Positions 9,824-17,532 of a DNA stretch of 18,380 nt are shown piece after piece. Source of the stretch: Undibacterium sp. (GTDB lineage Bacteria; Pseudomonadota; Gammaproteobacteria; Burkholderiales; Burkholderiaceae); assembly GCA_014376575.1 (NCBI GenBank), contig JACMRF010000004.1, positions 1-18,380 on the forward strand, in the 5' to 3' direction. Position numbers and translations under genes: made by a program. Position 1 is the first letter of the stretch; the number at the start of each line of letters is the position of its first letter. Under the pieces are notes generated by a model. The model did no database searches. It had not been told where the DNA came from and saw only the letters and a program-made list of their open reading frames with translations.

Positions 9824-11362
9824 CTATATTTGCGGGTTCAATTTCTCTATTTTTGAATGCAGTTTATTCAATGCAGATAAATAGGCTTTTGCTGAAGCAA
9901 CAACAATATCGGGATCAGCACCGACGCCATTGACAATACGGCCCGCTTTTGACAGTCGCATAGTTACTTCGCCTTGCGATTGCGTGCCTGTTGTAATGGC
10001 ATTGACCGAAAATAACAACAATTCTGTTCCACTTTGTGTTTTGGATTCAATCGCATTCACGATGGCATCAACCGGACCATTGCCGCTGCCTTCGCAGGTA
10101 GCTTCCACGCCATCGATTGCGAACACCACTTTGGCGGTAGGACGCTCGCCAGTTTCAGAATGCTGCGACAAAGAGACGTAACGATAGAATTCATTGTCAT
10201 GCGAGTGCGCCTCGTCGGACACCAAGGACATGATGTCTTCATCAAAAATTTCAGATTTTTTATCCGCCAATTCCTTGAATCGTGTAAAAGCCGCATTAAC
10301 TTCTGCTTCTGACTCCAAGGCAACACCGAGCTCCTGCAAGCGCTGTTTAAATGCATTGCGGCCAGACAGTTTACCCAAGACGATTTTATTGGCCGCCCAA
10401 CCTACATCTTCAGCCCGCATGATCTCATAGGTATCCCGCGCCTTGAGTATGCCATCCTGATGAATGCCGGAAGCATGGGCAAACGCATTTGCACCCACCA
10501 CGGCCTTATTCGGCTGCACCGCAAAACCGGTAATTTGAGAAACCAATTTTGATGTCGCCACGATCTGCGTCGTATCAACTCCAAAATCGAGATTGAAATA
10601 ATCTTTGCGGGTGCGTACGGCCATAACGATTTCTTCCAATGCCGTATTGCCAGCACGCTCACCCAGACCATTGATCGTACATTCGACTTGACGCGCACCG
10701 CCTATCATTACGCCAGCCAAGGAATTGGCGACCGCCATCCCCAGATCGTTATGACAGTGCACTGACCACACCACTTTATCGGAGTTAGGAATGCGTTCAC
10801 GCAAAGTCTTCAATGTATTGCCATACAATTCAGGCACAGCATAACCAACGGTATCTGCAAAATTGATGGTGGTTGCGCCCTCTTTGATCACCGCCTCGAT
10901 CACACGGCACAAGAAGTCGATATCAGAGCGACTTGCGTCTTCCGGACTAAATTCGACGTCATCGGTAAAACTTCGCGCAAAACGCACAGCCTGTATCGCT
11001 TGCTCCAAGACCTGATCAGGACTCATGCGCAATTTCATTTTCATATGCAAAGGGGATGTCGCAATGAAGGTATGAATACGCTTACGTTCGGCGCCGACCA
11101 ACGCTTCCGCTGCACGCGAAATATCTCTATCGTTAGCGCGTGAAAGTGAACAAATGATCGGCTCTCTGACGGCTAAAGAGATCGCTTTAATTGATTCAAA
11201 GTCGCCTTGTGAAGCAGCCGCGAAACCTGCCTCGATCACATCAACTTTCAGGCGTTCCAGCTGACGCGCGATGCGCACTTTTTCATCCTTGGTCATTGAT
11301 GCGCCGGGGGATTGTTCGCCATCGCGCAACGTGGTGTCGAATATGATGAGTTTATCTGCCAT
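9824..11362 (-). CDS. leuA: 2-isopropylmalate synthase
   Basis: LeuA condenses acetyl-CoA with 2-oxoisovalerate, the committed step of leucine synthesis, and is normally feedback-inhibited by leucine. From the ATG at 11362 (GGAGA 7 nt upstream) the protein has 512 residues, the usual long form. The TIM-barrel catalytic domain shows [13 protein letters not shown] with metal ligand D9, the HCHNDLG motif with H202 and H204, and NGLGERAGN with N238. After the helical linker, the C-terminal regulatory domain (about 390-512) is intact, ending in conserved [21 protein letters not shown], so leucine feedback is expected. It is preceded by a leucine-rich leader ORF and hairpins, and it is monocistronic as far as the promoter evidence shows. 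Confidence 0.98.
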   Translation of the reverse strand: MADKLIIFDTTLRDGEQSPGASMTKDEKVRIARQLERLKVDVIEAGFAAASQGDFESIKAISLAVREPIICSLSRANDRDISRAAEALVGAERKRIHTFIATSPLHMKMKLRMSPDQVLEQAIQAVRFARSFTDDVEFSPEDASRSDIDFLCRVIEAVIKEGATTINFADTVGYAVPELYGNTLKTLRERIPNSDKVVWSVHCHNDLGMAVANSLAGVMIGGARQVECTINGLGERAGNTALEEIVMAVRTRKDYFNLDFGVDTTQIVATSKLVSQITGFAVQPNKAVVGANAFAHASGIHQDGILKARDTYEIMRAEDVGWAANKIVLGKLSGRNAFKQRLQELGVALESEAEVNAAFTRFKELADKKSEIFDEDIMSLVSDEAHSHDNEFYRYVSLSQHSETGERPTAKVVFAIDGVEATCEGSGNGPVDAIVNAIESKTQSGTELLLFSVNAITTGTQSQGEVTMRLSKAGRIVNGVGADPDIVVASAKAYLSALNKLHSKIEKLNPQI

Positions 11363-11399
11363 GTCTGCTCTCCAGAGGAATAAATACAAAAATTTGTGA

Positions 11400-11431
11400 G
11401 TAAATTTAGAACTTGATGAATTTAAAACTTG
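11400..11431 (-). repeat. tandem 16-nt repeat in leuA leader
   Basis: Two adjacent 16-nt units, CAAGTTTTAAATTCAT and CAAGTTCTAAATTTAC on the minus strand, match at 13 of 16 positions. They lie 38 nt before leuA. Function is unknown; they may be a simple duplication. Confidence 0.6.
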
Positions 11432-11522
11432 ATTTTTCCGAATACTCTTCCGCCTACCCTTGCAAGACGCACATGGGTGAGGAGACTACTCAGATTGTGA
11501 GGGGGGGTTGGGATTTGGCGCG

Positions 11523-11624
11523 TTACCGCACTAGTAGATTTAGTGCGGATAGTGCAAGTAGCGACAGCAGACCTGATCGGTCTGCCTTGGCTGGTAAAAC
11601 TAAAGAATTTAATGCGAAGTTCAT
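11523..11624 (-). CDS. leuL: leucine leader peptide (33 residues, 11 Leu)
   Basis: This short ORF encodes a 33-residue peptide. Eleven residues are leucine, eight of them within residues 19-31 (GLLSLLALSALNLLVR at the C-terminus). The leucine codons are five CTA, three TTA, two CTG and one CTT. CTA and TTA are codons that the neighbouring genes seem to use sparingly. The ATG has no Shine-Dalgarno, but it lies exactly where transcription should begin, so it may be read as a leaderless mRNA. Hairpin I covers codons 14-20 and hairpin II codons 26-33, and the TAA immediately follows hairpin II. By analogy with enterobacterial leuL, ribosome stalling at Leu codons would report the supply of charged leucyl-tRNA to leuA. 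The peptide itself probably has no other function. Confidence 0.8.
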   Translation of the reverse strand: MNFALNSLVLPAKADRSGLLSLLALSALNLLVR

Positions 11625-11630
11625 TCAAAG

Positions 11631-11659
11631 ACTATAAACGCGATTCTCAAAAAGTGCAA
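11631..11659 (-). promoter_or_regulatory. sigma-70 promoter of leuL-leuA
   Basis: On the minus strand TTGCAC and TATAGT are separated by 17 nt. The last base of the -10 box is 7 positions before the A of the leader ATG, placing +1 at 11624. The rest of the gap up to the pssA stop (11660-11741) shows nothing recognisable; no pssA terminator is visible. Confidence 0.6.
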
Positions 11660-11741
11660 GAATTTATAGCCTAAATGGTGACAACTTCACCCCACCACTC
11701 CCGTTGTTCGAGAGCCTAGACTTGGCAATCAATTAAATTTC

Positions 11742-12602
11742 CTACTTGTCGTCGTGATGATCAACCGAGGTTTGCACAATACTGATAGGCCGACCGCTGC
11801 GCCAGCGCCACAACAGCACGGCATAACCTGACAACCCATACAAAACGAACAAACCGAACAAGACTCTAGGCGGATCGCTGACGATCGCCACGTAGCCGAG
11901 CACAATCAGAAACGGCGCAACAAATGGCACAGATCTGCGTAGGTTTACATCTTTAAAACTATAGAAAGGCACATTGGTCACCATCGTCAAACCCGCAAAC
12001 AAGGTGATGCTCCATGCACTCCAGCTTAACTCAGCGCCCTTGAAGTGCAAATCATCCATCAACAAAATAAAACCCGCTACCAGCGCTGCTGCGGCAGGGC
12101 TAGGCAAGCCTTGAAAATACCGTTTATCAACGATCGCAATATTGGTATTGAAGCGTGCCAGGCGCAGTGCTCCACAGGCACAATAGACAAACGCAGCTAA
12201 CCAGCCCAATTTACCCATCCCTTTAAGTGACCATTCAAACACCACCAGGGCCGGTGCAGCGCCAAAAGAAATCATGTCCGACAAACTATCGTACTGAGCG
12301 CCGAACTCGCTTTGCGTATTGGTCATCCTGGCTACTCGCCCATCGAGGCTATCGAGAACCATCGCCGCAAAAATGGCGAATGCGGCATGCTCGAAGCGCT
12401 GCGTCATCGCCATCACAATCGCATAAAAGCCGCAGAACAAAGCGGCAGTCGTAAAGGCATTGGGTAAAAGATAAATGCCGCGCCTGGGTTTGGCACGCGG
12501 TGCAAGTTCGTTGTTTTCAACAACTGTCTGCGACAACTTTCTCGCGCCACGAGGGAAAAACTTAAAACTTCCCTTGGGTTGACGTTTTTTTAATGAGGTC
12601 AT
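11742..12602 (-). CDS. pssA: CDP-diacylglycerol-serine O-phosphatidyltransferase
   Basis: This membrane enzyme makes phosphatidylserine from CDP-diacylglycerol and serine, the precursor of phosphatidylethanolamine. The 286-residue protein belongs to the CDP-alcohol phosphatidyltransferase family (type II PssA). The complete catalytic motif D-x2-D-G-x2-A-R-x8-G-x3-D-x3-D is at residues 84-109 (D84, D87, G88, A91, R92, G101, D105, D109). A basic N-terminal tail (1-42) is followed by several hydrophobic segments typical of the family. The start codon lacks a clear Shine-Dalgarno, so the first residues are uncertain. In related genomes pssA sits with psd and ilvC upstream of leuA. Here its upstream neighbour is acs, so that cluster is broken. 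Confidence 0.95.
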   Translation of the reverse strand: MTSLKKRQPKGSFKFFPRGARKLSQTVVENNELAPRAKPRRGIYLLPNAFTTAALFCGFYAIVMAMTQRFEHAAFAIFAAMVLDSLDGRVARMTNTQSEFGAQYDSLSDMISFGAAPALVVFEWSLKGMGKLGWLAAFVYCACGALRLARFNTNIAIVDKRYFQGLPSPAAAALVAGFILLMDDLHFKGAELSWSAWSITLFAGLTMVTNVPFYSFKDVNLRRSVPFVAPFLIVLGYVAIVSDPPRVLFGLFVLYGLSGYAVLLWRWRSGRPISIVQTSVDHHDDK

Positions 12603-12843
12603 GCGTCGATTCTATGAAGATGAGGATTATTTTGGTCAGTGATCAAGGCGAAGCGCACTCGCCAAATGACCGGAATGCTGGAGTATAACCGCGAATCGCC
12701 CCAAGGAAAACCGTACAAATAAAGCCACTTCTTCAACGAGCAACAATTTAATGTCAAACGACGAAATGGCAAAAATAGCGACGGCATCAGCAGTGCCAGT
12801 TGACGCGCCCCGAGAAAAATTCAAATTTCATCGCAATTAAAAT
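12603..12843. other. pssA upstream region with a -10-like box
   Basis: Together with the acs terminator this forms a 327-bp gap between pssA and acs. No credible gene is present; short readings through it lack a start signal and conserved features. On the minus strand TATACT at 12687-12682 is a good -10-like hexamer about 80 nt before pssA, but the matching -35 position (TTTTCC) is poor. It is the only promoter candidate for pssA that I saw. Confidence 0.4.
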
Positions 12844-12918
12844 AAAAAACCAATACCGCAATGTGTATGCGGCCTGCAGGCCAAAAATGGTCTGTAGGCC
12901 GCACGGATATTGCGTGTT
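12844..12918 (-). terminator. acs terminator; copy A of a dispersed palindromic repeat
   Basis: A 15-bp stem with two G-T wobbles (12868-12882 with 12889-12903) has an ATTTTT loop on the minus strand. It is enclosed by an outer stem CAATATCCG/CGGTATTG with one bulge, then a run of six T. It begins about 12 nt past the acs stop. The whole 75-bp unit recurs with about 76% identity at 17759-17832, so this terminator also belongs to a repeat family. Confidence 0.85.
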
Positions 12919-12929
12919 CGTTTTCAATA

Positions 12930-14912
12930 TTATAGTGATTGCTTCAACTGCTCCAAAATGGCCGGGTTTTCCAGCGTAGAAATATCCTGAGTGATTTCTT
13001 CGCCTTTCGCCAGCACGCGCAACAGGCGACGCATGATTTTTCCTGAACGTGTTTTTGGCAGGTTGTCGCCGAAACGGATTTCTTTCGGTTTGGCAATCGG
13101 TCCGATTTCTTTGGCGACCCAGTTACGCAACTCTGTCGCAATTTGTTTTGCCTCGTCACCGGTTGGGCGGCTGCGCTTCAAGACGACAAAAGCACAGATC
13201 GATTCGCCTGTCGTATCGTCAGGCTTACCGACCACGGCCGCTTCTGCCACCATCGGGTTGGCGACCAGGGCCGATTCGATTTCCATCGTCCCCATACGGT
13301 GACCGGACACATTCAGCACATCATCGATACGGCCAGTAATGGTGAAGTAACCAGTATCCTTATTGCGGATGGCGCCATCGCCAGCGAGGTAGACCTTGCC
13401 GCCAAACTCTTCAGGAAAATAGCTTTTCTTAAAGCGCTCATCGTCGCCCCAGATGGTACGTATCATCGAAGGCCAAGGCCGCTTAACGACAAGAATACCG
13501 CCCTGCCCGTTTGGCAAATCCTGGCCAGTTTCATCAACGACTGCGGCCATGATGCCAGGCAAAGGCAAAGTACAGGAACCCGGCACCAACGGCGTTGCGC
13601 CGGGCAAAGGCGTCATCATGTGACCGCCCGTTTCGGTTTGCCAGAAGGTATCGACTACCGGACATTTCTCGCCACCGATATTTTTGTAATACCACATCCA
13701 GGCTTCCGGATTAATCGGTTCACCGACTGAACCCAACAAGCGCAGGGAAGACAAATCATATTTATTCGGATGGATATTGGCATCACCATCGGCGGCTTTG
13801 ATCAGCGAACGGATGGCGGTTGGCGCCGTATAAAAAATCGTTGCCTTGTGCTTTTGTATCATGTCCCAAAAACGGCCGGCATTCGGATAAGTTGGAATGC
13901 CTTCAAACACGATTTCGGTCGAGCCAACTGCCAGCGGACCATAGGTAATATAGGTATGACCAGTGACCCAACCGATATCAGCGGTACACCAGAATATATC
14001 GCTAGGCTTGATGTCAAAAGTCCACTTCATGGTCAACATCGCCCACAGCAGATAACCGCCCGAAGAATGCTGTACGCCTTTTGGTTTGCCGGTAGAACCG
14101 GACGTGTAAAGAATGAACAGCGGATGTTCTGCGCTGACCCATTCCGGCTCGCAGACATCCGATTGGGCAGCGACCAATTCGTGCATCCACAAATCGCGGC
14201 CAGCTGTCATGGCGATATTGCCGCCTCTACGTTGATACACAACGACGTTTTTAATTTTTTCGCAATCGCCTAATGCCAGCGCTTCATCGACGATAGCTTT
14301 CAGTGGCAAATGTTTGCCACCGCGCGCTTGCTCGTCGGCGGTAATGACGGCGACCGCGCCGACGTCAACGATACGTTCTTGCAACGATTTAGCTGAAAAA
14401 CCACCAAACACGACTGAGTGCGTTGCACCGATGCGGGCACAGGCCTGCATTGCCACCACACCCTCGACAGACATCGGCATATAGATCACCACGCGATCGC
14501 CCTTGGCTATTCCCAGTGACTTGAGCCCGTTAGCGAATTGACAGACTTTTTGATGCAATTCTTGATAGGTGACTTTAGTGACATCGCCGCCATCCGATTC
14601 AAAAATCACGGCAACTTTATCGCCCAGACCTTTTTGCAAATTAACGTCGAGGCAATTGTAAGACACGTTGAGCAAGCCATCTTCAAACCATTTGTACAGC
14701 GGCGCCGCGGACTCGTCTAGCGTCTTGGTAAAGGGCTTGTGCCAATGCAAATTCTCGCGTGCCAATTTAGCCCAAAAACCTTCGTAATCGCTCTCGGCCT
14801 CGGCACATAAGGCGTTGTAGGCATCCATACCGGAAATCGTCGCATTGGCGGCGAAAGCGGCTGGCGGGGGGAAAATCCGTGATTCTGCTTTGGCGTTATC
14901 GAGGTCTGACAT
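12930..14912 (-). CDS. acs: acetyl-CoA synthetase (AMP-forming)
   Basis: Acs activates acetate to acetyl-CoA through acetyl-AMP in the cytosol. The 660-residue length is normal. Adenylate-forming motifs appear in order: [11 protein letters not shown] (269-279), the acyl/CoA-site [12 protein letters not shown] (about 308-319), [18 protein letters not shown] (422-430), YLAGDGA, and the hinge region [16 protein letters not shown] (527-542). The C-terminal [11 protein letters not shown] carries the catalytic Lys625, which is the site of inhibitory acetylation in other bacteria. GGAGA precedes the ATG at good spacing. It is divergent from fumarase, with a promoter overlapped by an inverted repeat, and is terminated by a strong hairpin. 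Confidence 0.98.
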   Translation of the reverse strand: MSDLDNAKAESRIFPPPAAFAANATISGMDAYNALCAEAESDYEGFWAKLARENLHWHKPFTKTLDESAAPLYKWFEDGLLNVSYNCLDVNLQKGLGDKVAVIFESDGGDVTKVTYQELHQKVCQFANGLKSLGIAKGDRVVIYMPMSVEGVVAMQACARIGATHSVVFGGFSAKSLQERIVDVGAVAVITADEQARGGKHLPLKAIVDEALALGDCEKIKNVVVYQRRGGNIAMTAGRDLWMHELVAAQSDVCEPEWVSAEHPLFILYTSGSTGKPKGVQHSSGGYLLWAMLTMKWTFDIKPSDIFWCTADIGWVTGHTYITYGPLAVGSTEIVFEGIPTYPNAGRFWDMIQKHKATIFYTAPTAIRSLIKAADGDANIHPNKYDLSSLRLLGSVGEPINPEAWMWYYKNIGGEKCPVVDTFWQTETGGHMMTPLPGATPLVPGSCTLPLPGIMAAVVDETGQDLPNGQGGILVVKRPWPSMIRTIWGDDERFKKSYFPEEFGGKVYLAGDGAIRNKDTGYFTITGRIDDVLNVSGHRMGTMEIESALVANPMVAEAAVVGKPDDTTGESICAFVVLKRSRPTGDEAKQIATELRNWVAKEIGPIAKPKEIRFGDNLPKTRSGKIMRRLLRVLAKGEEITQDISTLENPAILEQLKQSL

Positions 14913-14937
14913 GGTTCATCTCCGGCTTGTTTTAAAT

Positions 14938-14966
14938 GTAATAAAAATATCGCATGAAACTCACAA
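14938..14966 (-). promoter_or_regulatory. candidate promoter of acs
   Basis: On the minus strand TTGTGA and TATTAC are separated by 17 nt (4/6 match each). The predicted start near 14931 gives an 18-nt leader containing the acs Shine-Dalgarno. The -35 box overlaps the end of the adjacent inverted repeat. Confidence 0.45.
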
Positions 14967-14988
14967 ATTACCACTGAAATGGTAATTT
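14965..14988. promoter_or_regulatory. perfect inverted repeat, candidate operator for acs
   Basis: AAATTACCA and TGGTAATTT form a perfect 9-bp inverted repeat around CTGAAA, at the upstream edge of the acs -35 box. On the plus strand it is followed by T residues and resembles a terminator, but no plus-strand gene lies upstream. A protein-binding site for a dimeric regulator is the more likely reading. Confidence 0.5.
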
Positions 14989-15143
14989 TTTCGCAAGCCA
15001 AACCATAATCTGGCAGACTTACTCAAGCCTTACGACTCTACAACAGCGCACAAACACCACACTCTGGCGCACCGTAGCGAACACGAATAAACCTTGCCCG
15101 TGTAAAATGCGAAGCTACTTTTCACCAGACCTGAGCCTATATC

Positions 15144-16661
15144 ATGACAGTCATTCAACGAGACGATCTGATCGAATCCGTCGCCGCCGCCCTGCAATAC
15201 ATCAGTTACTACCACCCAGCAGATTACATCAGCCACCTTGCTCGTGCTTATGAGTTAGAGCAAAGTCCGGCGGCAAAGGATGCGATTGCGCAAATTTTGA
15301 CCAATTCACGCATGTGCGCCGAAGGCAGGCGCCCAATTTGCCAGGACACCGGCATCGTTAACGTGTTTTTAAAGATCGGCATGGGCGTGCGTTTTGAAGG
15401 CTTCACTGGCTCCATCATTGATGCAGTCAACGAAGGTGTACGCCAAGGTTACGCCAATTCAGATAACGTCTTGCGCGCCTCTATCGTGGCCGACCCGCTA
15501 TTCGAGCGCAAGAACACCAAGGACAACACCCCAGCCGTTGTGCACATGGAGCTGGTGCCAGGCAATACCGTCGATGTGCAAGTCGCGGCCAAGGGCGGCG
15601 GATCTGAAAACAAAACCAAGTTTGTCATGCTAAACCCCTCTGACTCGCTGATTGACTGGGTCATGAAAACCGTACCCACCATGGGCGCGGGCTGGTGCCC
15701 TCCCGGCATGCTGGGCATAGGCATAGGCGGCACCGCAGAAAAAGCGATGTTGATGGCAAAGCAGTCCTTGATGGAAGACATTGACATGCACGAGCTAAAA
15801 CTGCGCGGCCCGCAAAACAAAACCGAAGAATTGCGCATAGAGCTATGCGACAAGATCAACGCCCTTGGCATAGGCGCACAAGGTCTGGGCGGCTTGACGA
15901 CGGTACTCGACGTCAAGATCAATTTGTACCCGACCCATGCAGCTTCTAAGCCGGTTGCCATGATCCCTAACTGTGCGGCCACGCGCCACGGTCACTTCGT
16001 CCTCGACGGTTCTGGCCCTGCCTACATGACGCCGCCGTTGCTATCGAGCTGGCCAGATGTGCATTGGGTTGCCGATACTGAAAAATCCAAGCGCATCGAT
16101 CTCAATACCTTAACCAGAGCCGAAGTCGCCTCATGGGCGCCAGGCCAGACCTTGCTGCTGAACGGCAAAATGCTGACCGGTCGCGATGCCGCCCACAAGC
16201 GCATACAAGACATGCTAACCAAAGGCGAAACTCTGCCGGTTGATTTCACCAATCGGGTGATCTACTACGTCGGTCCGGTGGATCCGGTGCGCGATGAAGC
16301 AGTTGGTCCGGCTGGCCCGACTACCGCTACACGCATGGATAAATTCACCGACATGATGTTGGAGCAAACCGGTTTGATCTCGATGATCGGCAAGGCAGAA
16401 CGCGGACCGACGGCAATCGCTTCCATCAAGAAGCATCAATCCGCTTACTTGATGGCAGTCGGTGGTGCAGCCTATCTGGTATCCAAAGCCATCAAGACCG
16501 CCAAGGTCGTTGGCTTTGCCGATCTGGGCATGGAAGCGATCTATGAATTCGATGTCGTCGATATGCCAGTGACCGTCGCGGTAGATTCGCAAGGTACCTC
16601 GGTGCACACTACCGGCCCGAAAGAATGGCAGGCGAAAATAGGGATTATTCCTGTTGTCTGA
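15144..16661 (+). CDS. fumarate hydratase, class I (iron-sulfur)
   Basis: This TCA-cycle enzyme interconverts fumarate and malate and uses an oxygen-sensitive 4Fe-4S cluster as Lewis acid. The 505-residue protein has the alpha- and beta-type domains fused, as in FumA-type enzymes. Cluster cysteines are seen as C66 (PICQDTG), C185 (GWCPPGMLGIGIGG) and C277 (PNCAATRHGHF). The C-terminal domain contains GPAGPTTATRMDKF and GKAERGP, the substrate-binding signatures. Related class I hydratases (tartrate, mesaconate) are possible, but single fused enzymes in this group are normally fumarases. The ATG has a weak Shine-Dalgarno. A -10-like TAAAAT at 15103-15108 lacks a good -35. The gene overlaps murI by 8 bp. 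Confidence 0.95.
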   Translation: MTVIQRDDLIESVAAALQYISYYHPADYISHLARAYELEQSPAAKDAIAQILTNSRMCAEGRRPICQDTGIVNVFLKIGMGVRFEGFTGSIIDAVNEGVRQGYANSDNVLRASIVADPLFERKNTKDNTPAVVHMELVPGNTVDVQVAAKGGGSENKTKFVMLNPSDSLIDWVMKTVPTMGAGWCPPGMLGIGIGGTAEKAMLMAKQSLMEDIDMHELKLRGPQNKTEELRIELCDKINALGIGAQGLGGLTTVLDVKINLYPTHAASKPVAMIPNCAATRHGHFVLDGSGPAYMTPPLLSSWPDVHWVADTEKSKRIDLNTLTRAEVASWAPGQTLLLNGKMLTGRDAAHKRIQDMLTKGETLPVDFTNRVIYYVGPVDPVRDEAVGPAGPTTATRMDKFTDMMLEQTGLISMIGKAERGPTAIASIKKHQSAYLMAVGGAAYLVSKAIKTAKVVGFADLGMEAIYEFDVVDMPVTVAVDSQGTSVHTTGPKEWQAKIGIIPVV

Positions 16662-17532
16662 TCCTTTTCAATTGAATCAAGCGGCAAATGAAGTGGTAAG
16701 TTCGATCCACCCCGACCGCGCTGTCGGGGTATTTGATTCTGGCGTGGGTGGCCTGTCGGTATTGCAGCATATCCGCCAGCGCCTTCCGAATGAATCGCTG
16801 ATTTATTTTGCCGATGCCGGCTTTGCGCCCTACGGCGACAAATCGGATGAGGCCATCTTAGCTCGCAGCCTGCTTGCTACCGAGCTTTTACTGCAACACC
16901 AGATCAAGGCACTGGTCATCGCCTGCAACACTGCCACCGCCGCTGCGGTAGCCACTTTGCGCCTGCGCTACCCCGAATTAATCATCATCGGCATAGAGCC
17001 GGGCTTGAAGCCTGCCGCCTTGCAAAGTAAAAGCAAAGTGGTGGGCGTTCTGGCGACTAAGAGCACACTTCAGAGTCAAAAATTTAAGCAGCTACGCGAT
17101 CAGCTCAGTGCAGAAACCCACGTGCAATTTATCTCGCAAGCCTGCGTAGGCCTGGTCGAAAAAATAGAAAAAGCCGAACTGCAATCGGCCGATACCCTGC
17201 AACTGGTACGCAGCTATGTCGCCCCACTGTTGGCGCAAGCTGCAGACACGTTGGTGCTGGGCTGCACCCATTATCCTTTTGTGGCTGATCTGATTCAACA
17301 AGTCATCGCAGAAACTAGCGCCGTCTCGGGCAAGGTGCAACTCATCGATACCGGAGAAGCCGTAGCGCGGCATCTGCACAAACTACTGGAACAGCACCAT
17401 CTACTCAGCGCCAGCCCAAACTCTTCTCCTATACTGGCCTGCACCACCGGCAGCACAAGCAGTCTGGAACATGCACTGCAAGGCATGCTGCATTTAAGCG
17501 CAAATCAATTTAGCGTCTCGGCTTTGTTTTAA
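16654..17532 (+). CDS. murI: glutamate racemase
   Basis: MurI makes D-glutamate for peptidoglycan precursors in the cytosol. The 292-residue protein shows the two-cysteine racemase active site: VFDSGVGGLSV (D28, S29), YADAG-type block FADAGFAPYGDKS (52-64), the first catalytic cysteine C91 in ACNTATAAAV, and the second, C204, in GCTHYPF. The reading used begins with a TTG inside the fumarase 3' end, with AGGGA about 9-10 nt upstream. A GTG at 16693 would give a protein 13 residues shorter with no better signal. The first 20 residues are not conserved, so the start is uncertain. The stop codon lies within the terminal arm of a large inverted repeat. Confidence 0.95.
   Translation: MSDPFQLNQAANEVVSSIHPDRAVGVFDSGVGGLSVLQHIRQRLPNESLIYFADAGFAPYGDKSDEAILARSLLATELLLQHQIKALVIACNTATAAAVATLRLRYPELIIIGIEPGLKPAALQSKSKVVGVLATKSTLQSQKFKQLRDQLSAETHVQFISQACVGLVEKIEKAELQSADTLQLVRSYVAPLLAQAADTLVLGCTHYPFVADLIQQVIAETSAVSGKVQLIDTGEAVARHLHKLLEQHHLLSASPNSSPILACTTGSTSSLEHALQGMLHLSANQFSVSALF

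Larger units (their letters stand above)
11363..11624 (-). promoter_or_regulatory. leucine-responsive leader region of leuA (probable attenuator)
   Basis: This 262-nt transcribed leader precedes leuA. In order on the minus strand it holds: the leader-peptide ORF (11624-11523); hairpin I, GCAGACC-GATCA-GGTCTGC (11585-11567); hairpin II, CCGCACTA-AATCTAC-TAGTGCGG (11548-11526), ending directly at the leader stop codon; a C-rich G-poor stretch (about 11520-11475); a weaker ACCC...GGGT stem; a tandem repeat; and the leuA ribosome-binding site. A GCACTA copy just before hairpin II can pair with the same 3' arm, and the 3' arm of hairpin I can also pair with the leuA ribosome-binding region. No hairpin plus U-tract terminator is visible, so control by RBS sequestration or Rho is suggested. 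All of the mechanism is inference. Confidence 0.7.

Noticed and set aside
11422..11628. 68-codon minus-strand frame upstream of leuA
   Set aside because: Begins with TTG and runs out of frame with the Leu-rich ORF, without a conserved feature. The 33-codon leader in another frame explains the region better.
11413..11637. 74-codon plus-strand frame antisense to the leuA leader
   Set aside because: Antisense shadow of the leader hairpins and ORF; no Shine-Dalgarno or domain.
14965..14991. Intrinsic terminator on the plus strand
   Set aside because: It has a hairpin and T run, but no plus-strand transcript is expected to arrive there. Its place at the acs promoter fits an operator better, though dual use cannot be excluded.
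15449..15982. 177-codon frame antisense to fumarase
   Set aside because: Opposite-strand shadow of a strongly conserved gene, common in codon-biased DNA; no independent signals.
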